Counted from the first letter of the stretch, positions 1 to 5,985 are shown. The stretch is DNA of 7,341 nucleotides from Pseudomonadota bacterium (GCA_023427125.1 JAEZBP010000388.1:1-7341); one strand, 5' to 3'. The notes: generated by a model not told the origin, from the letters alone. Numbers and translations: made by a program.

Positions 1-7
1 AACTAAC

Positions 8-823
8 TCAGTACTCGGCGTAGCAGTACCCGTCGGTCGCACAGTAGTACCAGGCCGGGCACTCGGCGTCGCTGGCGCAGAGCTTCTCTTCGTAGCAGCT
101 GCCGTCGACGCAGAGGTAGCCGCTGCCGCAGTCCGCGCTGCTGCTGCAGCCGCCCGTCGGCCAGCAGTTGCCGTCCCAGCCGCAGTACCAGCCGGCGCCG
201 CCGCACTGCGCGTGGCTGGTGCAGCCGGTGTCCGCCGGGTAGCAGTTGCCGTCCCACGCGCAGTAGTAGCCGAAGCCGCACTCGTTATCGGACAAGCAGG
301 CCGTGACGGTGTCGAGGTAGCAGTTGCCGTCCCACGCGCAGTAGTAGCCCGCGCCGCAGCTGCCGCTGGTGCAGCCGCTGGTCGACAGGTAGCAGAGGCC
401 GTCCCAGCCGCAGTAGTAGCCGCTCGGGCAGCTCGCGCCGGCATTGCAGTCGGTCGACGCGTAGCAGTTGCCGTCCCAGCCGCAGTAGTAGCCGGAGCCG
501 CACTCGGCGCTGGTGGAGCAGCCGACCTCCGGGTAGCAGAGCCCGTCGATCGCGCAGTAGTACCCGCTGCCGCACTCGGAGTGGGTCACGCAGGCGGTCT
601 CGGCGTAGCAGTTGCCGTCGATCGCGCAGTAGTAGCCGGTGCCGCAGTCGGCGCTCGAGTAGCAGCCGCTGTCGATCGGGTCGCAGTAGCCGTCGATGGC
701 GCAGTAGTAACCAACCGCGCAGTCGAAGTCGTCGTAGCAGCCGCTTCGCCAGTCGACGGTGCAGCCGGCGAGCCCGAAGGCGGTGATCGAGAGCAACGAG
801 AAGGTGAAGGCTAGGTTCCGCAT
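8..823 (-). CDS. Cys-rich tandem-repeat lipoprotein, function unknown
   Basis: This encodes a 271-residue exported lipoprotein. Residues 1-21 form a lipoprotein signal peptide with a hydrophobic core and lipobox LAGC (lipidated Cys21). From about residue 29 to the end the protein is ten tandem units of 23-26 residues. Each has four cysteines on the plan C-x4/5-C-x2/3-G-Y-Y-C-x-x-D-G-x-C-Y, giving about 41 cysteines in all, presumably paired as disulfides after export. The start was chosen because the signal peptide begins there; the frame stays open upstream to 1087 but that extension is non-hydrophobic and overlaps the divergent gene at 987. An AGGGG ribosome-binding-like sequence (833-837) lies 9 bases before the ATG. 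It stands alone on the minus strand, divergent from the coiled-coil gene. Similar Cys-rich repeat lipoproteins are common in myxobacteria, but I know of no assigned function. A surface or outer-membrane structural or binding role is inference only. Confidence 0.9.
   Translation of the reverse strand: MRNLAFTFSLLSITAFGLAGCTVDWRSGCYDDFDCAVGYYCAIDGYCDPIDSGCYSSADCGTGYYCAIDGNCYAETACVTHSECGSGYYCAIDGLCYPEVGCSTSAECGSGYYCGWDGNCYASTDCNAGASCPSGYYCGWDGLCYLSTSGCTSGSCGAGYYCAWDGNCYLDTVTACLSDNECGFGYYCAWDGNCYPADTGCTSHAQCGGAGWYCGWDGNCWPTGGCSSSADCGSGYLCVDGSCYEEKLCASDAECPAWYYCATDGYCYAEY
11..739 (-). repeat. Ten tandem coding repeats of about 72-78 bp
   Basis: The repeats are visible at DNA level. On the plus strand the block gtagcagttgccg or a close variant recurs at 239, 317, 389, 461, 533, 605 and, more diverged, 680, giving spacings of 78, 72, 72, 72, 72 and 75 bases. 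All spacings are multiples of three, so unit gain or loss keeps the frame. The codons before the third cysteine sort units into types: Ala-Ile-Asp (units 1-3), Gly-Trp-Asp (4, 5, 8), Ala-Trp-Asp (6, 7). Units 9 and 10 are diverged. Neighbouring units being most alike suggests growth by local duplication or conversion. Confidence 0.9.
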
Positions 824-857
824 GAGAATTTTCCCCTGGGTGGGTGGACGCTCGGCG

Positions 858-874
858 CGAGGGACGCGCCCTCG
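858..874 (-). promoter_or_regulatory. Hairpin in the presumed leader of the Cys-rich lipoprotein gene
   Basis: CGAGGG and CCCTCG form a perfect 6-bp inverted repeat around a 5-base loop (ACGCG). It ends 34 bases upstream of the start codon at 823. It would lie in the mRNA leader if transcription starts further upstream. There is no T-run, so it is not a terminator. A short G/C stem is easily produced by chance in DNA of this composition. Confidence 0.2.
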
Positions 875-907
875 TGGCCGGACATTCATCGGTGGGCCCA
901 TGGTAGA

Positions 908-918
908 CCCGTCGGGTG
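908..918 (+). promoter_or_regulatory. Palindromic 11-mer shared with the second intergenic region (copy 1)
   Basis: CCCGTCGGGTG contains the palindrome CCCG-T-CGGG, here extended to ACCCGTCGGGT at 907-917. The same 11 bases occur in the same orientation at 5898-5908. This copy lies 69-79 bases upstream of the plus-strand start at 987, a similar place to the other copy. A shared operator is possible but unproven. A partial second copy, GTCGGGT, lies at 930-936. Confidence 0.25.
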
Positions 919-946
919 GGGATGGGGAAGTCGGGTAGTCCCCGTA

Positions 947-975
947 TTGCGGAGGGCGGGGCCGCTCGTGATACA
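947..975 (+). promoter_or_regulatory. Weak promoter candidate for the coiled-coil gene
   Basis: TTGCGG (947-952) and GATACA (970-975) are separated by exactly 17 bases. Each matches the sigma-70 -35/-10 consensus at only three of six positions. If used, transcription would begin around 981-983, leaving only about five leader bases before the ATG at 987. That would fit the absence of a properly spaced ribosome binding site there. The rest of the 163-base divergent region (824-986) shows the palindrome at 907-917 and no clearer promoter. Confidence 0.2.
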
Positions 976-986
976 AAGCGGCGAGG

Positions 987-1673
987 ATGAGCACCGAGGC
1001 GCTCGAAGCCATCGTTCCCTGGGCCTGCTTCGGGATCATGTTCCTCTTTGGGGCGTTCTTCGCCATCGCCGCGCTCCTCGCCCGCAAGCGCGCGAGCGAG
1101 CTGGAGGACAGGGCGGCCTCCCTCCAGATGGCGCTCGCGCAGATGGAGGCCCGGGCCTACGCCGCCGAGTCGCGCATCGGCCAGGCCGAGCAGCGGGCGC
1201 AGCTGGCCGAGCAGCGCGTCGCCGACGCCGAGAACCGGATGGCCAAGGCGAAGAGCGCCGCGAAGGACGCCGAGAGCCGGAAGGCCGAGGCCGAGCGAAA
1301 CGCGCAGCAGGCGCTCGAGGAGGCCCGCCGCGCCGACTCCGCGCTGCAGCAGCGAAAGAGCGCCGCAGAGGAGAAGGCGCGGCAGGCCGAGCAGCGCGCT
1401 CGCGGGCTCCTCGAGTGGGCGCGACAGCAGTGGGAGGCGCGCCGCGAGCCCGATCGGCAGCAGGCGCAGGGGCAGCAGGGCTCCTTCCAGGCGCAGCTCG
1501 ACGCCTTCCTCGAGCTCCGCCGCGCGCCGGTCTCGTTCCGGGTGGAGAGCGAGATCGATCGCATGGCCGCCGGGCTCCTGCCCCGCTTCACGAAAGAGGA
1601 GCAGGTCGAGGTGCAGGGCGACGGCGTCGTGGTCCGCTTCCCGGTCGACGCCTCCCTCGGCTTCCGAGCCTGA
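987..1673 (+). CDS. Membrane-anchored coiled-coil protein, function unknown
   Basis: This encodes a 228-residue protein that I cannot assign to a named family. Residues 9-32 are one hydrophobic transmembrane segment followed by ARKR, so the bulk is predicted to be cytoplasmic. Residues about 36-158 are a long coiled coil. From residue 60 a strict seven-residue register with alanine recurs at 60, 67, 74, 81, 88, 95, 102, 109 and 116, often as AExR. Residues about 165-228 are less charged, may form a small folded domain, and contain the segment VQGDGVVVRFPVD. An in-frame stop at 969-971 limits the N-terminus, and this ATG is the only start that includes the whole membrane segment. The ribosome binding site is poor (GCGAGG abuts the ATG). 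The molybdoenzyme gene follows 32 bases downstream on the same strand, so co-transcription is possible. Tethering or scaffolding is a guess from architecture. Confidence 0.85.
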   Translation: MSTEALEAIVPWACFGIMFLFGAFFAIAALLARKRASELEDRAASLQMALAQMEARAYAAESRIGQAEQRAQLAEQRVADAENRMAKAKSAAKDAESRKAEAERNAQQALEEARRADSALQQRKSAAEEKARQAEQRARGLLEWARQQWEARREPDRQQAQGQQGSFQAQLDAFLELRRAPVSFRVESEIDRMAAGLLPRFTKEEQVEVQGDGVVVRFPVDASLGFRA

Positions 1674-1705
1674 GGGCACCCGCTTTTCGGGTTACCTTCT
1701 CCTCC

Positions 1706-3907
1706 ATGGGGAAGGTCAAGCTCGCGGGGGCGGCGCCGTTCGGGATCGGCGCGCAGAAGCCCCACCACTACCTGGAGATGGCGGAGATCGCGTGGCGCAA
1801 CCGCGGCAAGTGGGGCTACGCGTGGCGGATCCTGAACGACGGGGTGTGCGACGGATGCGCGCTCGGGACGAGCGGCCTCTCCGACTGGACCCTCGAGGGG
1901 ACCCACCTCTGCCTCGTGCGGCTCAATCTGCTCGAGCTGAACACGATGGGCCCGCTCGACCCGGCGATCCTCGCCGACGTCTCGAGCCTGCCGCGGCGCG
2001 CCAAGGCGCTGCGCGAGCTCGGCCGTATCCCGGTGCCGCTGCGGCGTCGAGCCGGGGAGCCGGGCTTCACGCCGGTGAGCTGGGACGAGGCGACGCGCGA
2101 GCTCGGCGCGCACCTGCGCGAGAGCGATCCCGATCGGATCGCCTGTTACATGACCTCCCGCGGGATCACCAACGAGGTCTACTACGCCGCGCAGAAGGCC
2201 TGGCGCCTGCTCGGGTCGCCCCACATCGACAACGCCGCGCGGCTCTGCCACTCGCCCTCGACGGCGGCGATGAAGGCGGTGCTCGGGGTCTCCGCCTCGA
2301 CCTGCAGCTACCGCGACTGGTACGGCACCGAGCTCATCGTCTTCTTCGGATCGAACCCCGCGAACGATCAGCCGGTCGCCCTCAAGTACCTCTACGACGC
2401 GAAGAACCTGGGCGCGCGCGTCCTCGTGGTGAACACCTACGAGGAGCCGGGGATGAAGCGCTACTGGATCCCCAGCAACGCGGACTCGGCGCTCTTCGGG
2501 AGCGAGCTCGCCGATCGCTTCTTCCACGTCACGGCCGGCGGCGACCTCGCGTTCCTCTACGCGGTCGCCAAGCTGCTGATCGAGCGAGGCGCGATCGATC
2601 GCGCGTTCCTCGACGCGCACACCGAGGGCTTCGACGAATACCGCGCGCACCTGGCGGGCTACTCGCTCGACGAGCTCGTGGAGCGCTCGGGCGCGACGCG
2701 CGAGGACATCGAGGCCTTCGCCGAGGAGCTCGCGCGCGCCAAGACGGGGGTCTTCGTCTGGAGCATGGGCCTGACGCAGCATGGGCACGGCACCGACACG
2801 GTGGCCGCGTTGCTCTGCCTCGGCCTCTTGCGCGGCTTCGTCGGCCGCGAGAAGTGCGGGCTGATGCCGATCCGCGGGCACTCGGGCGTGCAGGGCGGCG
2901 CGGAGATGGGCGCCTACGTCAACGCGTTCCCCGGAGGCGTCGCGATCACGAGCGAGGAGGCGGATCGGCTCGAGGCGCTGTGGGGCTTTCGCCCGCCGGC
3001 GCGCGAGGGCCTCGACACCGTGCGCATGGTCGAGGCGGCCGAGCGGGGCGAGCTCGAGGTGATGTACGTGGTCGGCGGCAACCTCGTCGACACGCTGCCG
3101 CAGCCCGAGCGAGTGGAGGCCGCGCTCTCGAACGTGCCCTTGCGCATCCATCAGGACATCGCGCTCACGCCGAAGATGCTCTTGCCCGCGAAGGACGTCG
3201 TGTACCTCTTGCCGGCCAAGACCCGCTACGAGTCGATCGGCGGGGTGACCGAGACGACGACCGAGCGGCGCGTCGTCTACAGCCCGCACATCCCGGGGCA
3301 CGAGGTCGGCGAGGCGCGCGAGGAGTGGCGCATCGTGCGGGATCTGGTGTGCGCGGCCTGGCCCGCGCGCGCGCACCTCCTGGACTTCCCGGACGCCGCG
3401 TCGATCCGCCGCGACATCGCGCGGACGATCCCGTCGTATCGGGAGATCGCGGCGCTCGAGAAGAAGGGCGATCAGTTCCAGTGGGGCGGGCCGCGGCTCT
3501 GCGAGGGCGGCGCGTTCCCGCTGCCCGGAGGCCGAGCGCGCTTCGTGACGTCGGATCCGCCGACTCGCAGGGCGTCGTCCGAGGACGAGCTCTACGTCAC
3601 GACGCGTCGAGGCAAGCAGTTCAACTCCATCGTGCAGAAGGAAGTGGACCAGCTCACCGGCGCGGCGCGCGATCACGTCTTCATCAGCGCCGAGGACATG
3701 GCGCGGCTCGGGCTCGTGGCGGACCAGGCGATCGAGCTGACGAGCGCGCACGGCGTGTTCCGCGGGCGGGTGTTCGAGGCGGCGATCACGCGCGGCAACC
3801 TCTCGCTGCACTGGCCCGAGGCGAACGTGCTTCTCGACCCCGAGCGCGTCGACCCGGATGGGAAGGTGCCGGACTACGGCGCGAGGGTCCGGCTCCGCGC
3901 GCTGTAG
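1706..3907 (+). CDS. FdhF/YdeP-family molybdopterin oxidoreductase (formate dehydrogenase-like)
   Basis: This is a 733-residue molybdenum bis-MGD enzyme, predicted cytoplasmic (no Tat or Sec signal). The N-terminal iron-sulfur region has CDGC (Cys48, Cys51) and HLC (Cys69). The catalytic molybdopterin domain follows at about 100-560, with SRGITNE (151-157), ARLCHSPS (178-185), NPAND (217-221) and PIRGHSGVQG (388-397). The C-terminal dinucleotide-binding domain is about 628-731, with RRGKQFNSIV. Aligned from memory with E. coli FdhF, Cys181, His182 and Arg390 match SeCys140, His141 and Arg333. The third cluster Cys (FdhF Cys15) is Thr55 here. Length fits YdeP/CbbBc-type proteins (about 760 residues for E. 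coli YdeP). Formate oxidation is possible but the family's substrate is not settled. The ATG was chosen because family-like sequence begins soon after; the frame is open upstream to 947 only as a shadow of the preceding gene. No clear ribosome binding site is visible, so coupling to the upstream gene is possible. Confidence 0.95.
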   Translation: MGKVKLAGAAPFGIGAQKPHHYLEMAEIAWRNRGKWGYAWRILNDGVCDGCALGTSGLSDWTLEGTHLCLVRLNLLELNTMGPLDPAILADVSSLPRRAKALRELGRIPVPLRRRAGEPGFTPVSWDEATRELGAHLRESDPDRIACYMTSRGITNEVYYAAQKAWRLLGSPHIDNAARLCHSPSTAAMKAVLGVSASTCSYRDWYGTELIVFFGSNPANDQPVALKYLYDAKNLGARVLVVNTYEEPGMKRYWIPSNADSALFGSELADRFFHVTAGGDLAFLYAVAKLLIERGAIDRAFLDAHTEGFDEYRAHLAGYSLDELVERSGATREDIEAFAEELARAKTGVFVWSMGLTQHGHGTDTVAALLCLGLLRGFVGREKCGLMPIRGHSGVQGGAEMGAYVNAFPGGVAITSEEADRLEALWGFRPPAREGLDTVRMVEAAERGELEVMYVVGGNLVDTLPQPERVEAALSNVPLRIHQDIALTPKMLLPAKDVVYLLPAKTRYESIGGVTETTTERRVVYSPHIPGHEVGEAREEWRIVRDLVCAAWPARAHLLDFPDAASIRRDIARTIPSYREIAALEKKGDQFQWGGPRLCEGGAFPLPGGRARFVTSDPPTRRASSEDELYVTTRRGKQFNSIVQKEVDQLTGAARDHVFISAEDMARLGLVADQAIELTSAHGVFRGRVFEAAITRGNLSLHWPEANVLLDPERVDPDGKVPDYGARVRLRAL

Positions 3908-3910
3908 CGC

Positions 3911-5254
3911 TCAGGGCGCGATCGACGCGGCCCGTACGGGCATCGGGAAGCCGGCTCTCGCCGCGCGCTCGGCGCCCTTGCGCCTCTCCTTCTCGAGCGC
4001 GCGCAGGTAGTCGTCGAAGTCGACCTGCATGGTGTGTCGCGGTGAGGCCACGTAGCGCTCGCGCATCGCGCGGCGCTCCTCTTCGATGTCGGTGAGCAGC
4101 GCGGCATCATCGGGGAGCGCGTAGCGGCCCATCAGGTAGTCGGCGATCCACGCGGACTGCGCCTCGGCAAGCGGCATGATCGCGCCGAGCGGCTGCAAGA
4201 GGCCGACGAAGAAGAGGCTCCGGTGATCGGGGTGGAAGACGCGCCGGAAGAGCGCGAGGTCGTTGTCCTTCGCGGAGAGGAGCGCCGGATCGAAGAACGG
4301 GAAGGTCACCTTGTAGCCGGTGCAGTAGACGATGACGTCCGCCTCGACCCGGCTTCCGTCGGTGAACACCACCTCCGAGCCCTCGAGCTGCGCGAGGTTG
4401 GGCTTCGGGATCACCGCGCCCTCCTTCACGCGATCGAGGATGCGCCCCGAGATGGTCGGGTGCGCGGCGCCGAGCCGGTGATCCGGCGCGGGCAGCCCGT
4501 AGTCGGTCGGAGAGCCGATCGTCATCTTCAGGATCAGCTCCACCACGCGGCGCCGCGCCTCGAAGGGGATGCGCGGATCGAGCGGGAGCGTGTCCGCCGG
4601 CCTGCCGAAGAAGTACTTCGGCAGGATCCCCGCGCCGCGGCGCGCGGCGAGGTACGTGCGCTCCGCCACCTCGCTGCTCTCCACCGCGATGTCCATCGCG
4701 CTGTTGCCCATCCCGAGCACGACCACGCGCTTTCCGCGGAAGGGCTCGGGATCCTCGTAGGCGTGCGAGTGCATCTCGACGCCGTCGAAGCTCCCTGGGA
4801 AGCGCGGCTCGGGCCAGCGCGGATCCCAGTGGTGGCCGTTGGCGCCGACGACGGCGTCGTAGGCGCGCGTCTCACCGCCCTCGAGCGTCACCGCCCAGGC
4901 GCCACCCGAGCGCTCGACCTTCGACACCGTGCGCTCGAAGACGATGCGCTCGCGGAGGTCGAAGTGATCGACGTAAGAGTCGAAGTAGTCTGCGATCTGA
5001 TCGTGGCGGGGAAAGTCCGGGTAGTCGTCGGGCATCGGGAAGTCGGAGTACTCCATGCGCCGCTTCGAGGTGTTGATGCACAACCCCCGATAGCAGGCGC
5101 TCATCCCGTTCTTGTTGCCGAAGACCCAGTTGCCGCCGACCCGATCGCTGCGCTCGAAGCAGTCGAAGGGCAGGCCGTGCTCGCTCAGCACCTTGCAGGC
5201 CGCGATGCCGGACGAGCCGGCGCCGATCACGCACGTCGTTGGCCAGCGGCGCAT
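3911..5254 (-). CDS. Flavin-containing monooxygenase (class B, FMO-like)
   Basis: This encodes a 447-residue FAD- and NADPH-dependent monooxygenase. Such enzymes insert one oxygen atom from O2 into soft nucleophiles (N or S) or ketones through a flavin hydroperoxide. Visible motifs, in order: FAD-binding GAGSSG (11-16); the FMO signature F-x-G-x3-H-x3-Y as FDGVEMHSHAY (156-166); the NADPH-binding motif GMGNSA (181-186); and the late FMO-type CTGY (311-314). No signal peptide or C-terminal membrane anchor is seen, so it is probably soluble in the cytoplasm. The start at 5254 places the Rossmann motif at residue 11, as usual; an upstream ATG at 5350 would add 32 Arg-rich residues inside the cytochrome gene. 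The start lies four bases after the cytochrome stop and lacks a strong ribosome binding site, suggesting translational coupling. The substrate cannot be read from the sequence; Baeyer-Villiger activity is less likely than N/S-oxygenation but not excluded. Confidence 0.95.
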   Translation of the reverse strand: MRRWPTTCVIGAGSSGIAACKVLSEHGLPFDCFERSDRVGGNWVFGNKNGMSACYRGLCINTSKRRMEYSDFPMPDDYPDFPRHDQIADYFDSYVDHFDLRERIVFERTVSKVERSGGAWAVTLEGGETRAYDAVVGANGHHWDPRWPEPRFPGSFDGVEMHSHAYEDPEPFRGKRVVVLGMGNSAMDIAVESSEVAERTYLAARRGAGILPKYFFGRPADTLPLDPRIPFEARRRVVELILKMTIGSPTDYGLPAPDHRLGAAHPTISGRILDRVKEGAVIPKPNLAQLEGSEVVFTDGSRVEADVIVYCTGYKVTFPFFDPALLSAKDNDLALFRRVFHPDHRSLFFVGLLQPLGAIMPLAEAQSAWIADYLMGRYALPDDAALLTDIEEERRAMRERYVASPRHTMQVDFDDYLRALEKERRKGAERAARAGFPMPVRAASIAP

Positions 5255-5258
5255 CGAA

Positions 5259-5702
5259 TCAGAGTGCGTCTTCGCCCTCGGTCGCCGCGCCCTCGTCCAG
5301 GGTCTCGTCGCCCTCGGCAGGCGCCTCGCCGCCCTCCGTCGCGTCGCCACCGACGTCGCCGGCCACGCCCCCGTTGGTCGTCATGAACGCCAGGATCGCC
5401 TCGAGATCCGGCGCGCTCAGCCGGCTCTCGCGGATCGCCGGCATGCGCCCGCCGCCCTCCCGGATCTGCTGCCGCATCAGGCCCGGCTCCCAGCCGAGCC
5501 CCTCGAGCGCCGGCGCGCCGCCGCCGTGGCAGGACATGCAGAGGCTGTTGTAGAGCTCCTCTCCGCGGACGACGTCGGTCGACTCGATCGGCCCCTGATA
5601 TTGGGCCGCGACCTCGCCGGGCTCGCGCGTTTCTCCGGCCGGGCCGCCGCACGCGCTCACGAGAGAGGTGCCGATCACGAGAACGAGAGCGCTCCTGAGC
5701 AT
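5259..5702 (-). CDS. Monoheme c-type cytochrome lipoprotein
   Basis: This encodes a 147-residue exported electron carrier. Residues 1-18 are a lipoprotein signal with lipobox SAC (Cys18), so the mature protein should be lipid-anchored on the outer face of a membrane. The heme-binding CxxCH is CMSCH at 55-59. Met87, in GGGRMPAI, is the likely second axial ligand, and SAPDLEAILAFM (96-107) is the usual C-terminal helix of class I cytochrome c. The heme domain spans about 40-110. Residues 112-147 form an acidic Gly/Glu/Ala-rich low-complexity tail not needed for the fold. The start is well supported by AAGGAGG six bases upstream. It is the first gene of a tight pair with the monooxygenase. The electron partner is unknown: the monooxygenase takes electrons from NADPH and sits on the other side of the membrane, so direct transfer between the two is unlikely. 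Confidence 0.94.
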   Translation of the reverse strand: MLRSALVLVIGTSLVSACGGPAGETREPGEVAAQYQGPIESTDVVRGEELYNSLCMSCHGGGAPALEGLGWEPGLMRQQIREGGGRMPAIRESRLSAPDLEAILAFMTTNGGVAGDVGGDATEGGEAPAEGDETLDEGAATEGEDAL

Positions 5703-5708
5703 CCGTAT

Positions 5709-5715
5709 CCTCCTT
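5709..5715 (-). promoter_or_regulatory. Strong ribosome binding site of the cytochrome gene
   Basis: AAGGAGG on the minus strand lies six bases before the ATG at 5702. It is the only near-perfect Shine-Dalgarno sequence in the window and fixes the cytochrome start. It suggests that this gene, and by coupling the monooxygenase behind it, is well translated. Confidence 0.85.
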
Positions 5716-5718
5716 GGT

Positions 5719-5735
5719 GCGGCTCACCGAGCCGC
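5719..5735 (-). promoter_or_regulatory. Perfect 7-bp inverted repeat just upstream of the cytochrome RBS
   Basis: GCGGCTC and GAGCCGC flank a three-base loop. In the minus-strand transcript this hairpin would end three bases before the AAGGAGG, close enough to affect ribosome access or mRNA stability. As DNA it could also be a protein-binding palindrome. There is no U-run, so it is not an intrinsic terminator. Function is inferred from position only. Confidence 0.35.
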
Positions 5736-5875
5736 CATCTGCCGCCGCCGTTACGAATGGCATCACGTCGCTCGCTGCCAGGCAAGCTCGTGGCACGCTG
5801 TCCAGATTTCGTTCGATCCAACCGTCGCGCTCGCCCCATGCCTCCGACGGAAACCTGGGCATTTCTCACTCGCGG

Positions 5876-5901
5876 CGCCCGTCTCCGGGCGATTCCGCCC
5901 G
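5876..5901 (+). repeat. Alternating inverted repeats with 10-base spacing
   Basis: CGCCCG (5876-5881), CGGGCG (5886-5891) and CGCCCG (5896-5901) follow each other with TCTC and ATTC between. The middle element can pair with either neighbour but not both. A further CGGGCG (5976-5981) lies four bases before the ATG at 5986. If the region is transcribed into the leader of that gene, alternative hairpins are possible. The remaining parts of the 283-base region 5703-5985 show no convincing promoter or small gene. Confidence 0.3.
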
Positions 5902-5908
5902 TCGGGTG
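5898..5908 (+). promoter_or_regulatory. Palindromic 11-mer shared with the first intergenic region (copy 2)
   Basis: CCCGTCGGGTG is identical to 908-918 and has the same orientation. It lies 78-88 bases upstream of the plus-strand start at 5986, against 69-79 for the other copy. It overlaps the last arm of the alternating inverted repeats. A common regulator is an inference that needs genome-wide support. Confidence 0.25.
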
Positions 5909-5985
5909 CCGCATCGATGGAGCATCGCGCACGCTCGGGATACACGTTGTCTCCCTGGATCGCGGCTTGCTCCTTCGGGCGCACG

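Noticed and set aside
212..814. Plus-strand open frame antisense to the Cys-rich repeats
   Set aside because: Its Val/Ala-rich repeats merely mirror the repeats of the real gene on the other strand.
1678..1692. Small hairpin ACCCG-CTTTT-CGGGT between the coiled-coil and molybdoenzyme genes
   Set aside because: The stem is only 5 bp and no T-run follows, so it is not supported as a terminator and does not argue against co-transcription.
947..1705. N-terminal extension of the molybdoenzyme frame back to an ATG at 947
   Set aside because: The extra 253 residues are an Arg-rich off-frame reading of the coiled-coil gene and end where family-like sequence begins.
1157..3811. Long minus-strand open frame (about 884 codons) antisense to the molybdoenzyme
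   Set aside because: It is antisense to a gene with clear family motifs, has no recognisable domain and no supported start.
1048..4095. Very long plus-strand open frame (about 1015 codons) overlapping the coiled-coil and molybdoenzyme genes
   Set aside because: Its product is an Arg/Ala/Pro-rich string with no domain. It is the off-frame shadow expected of G/C-biased codons.
5255..5350. ATG at 5350 as the monooxygenase start
   Set aside because: It adds 32 Arg-rich residues lying inside the cytochrome gene; the FAD motif is correctly placed with the start at 5254.
5760..5815. Sigma-54-like elements (TGGCAC and TTGC words) upstream of the cytochrome and the lysozyme-like gene
   Set aside because: The GG and GC elements are either one base off the required spacing or lack the -12 half, so no valid -24/-12 site is formed.
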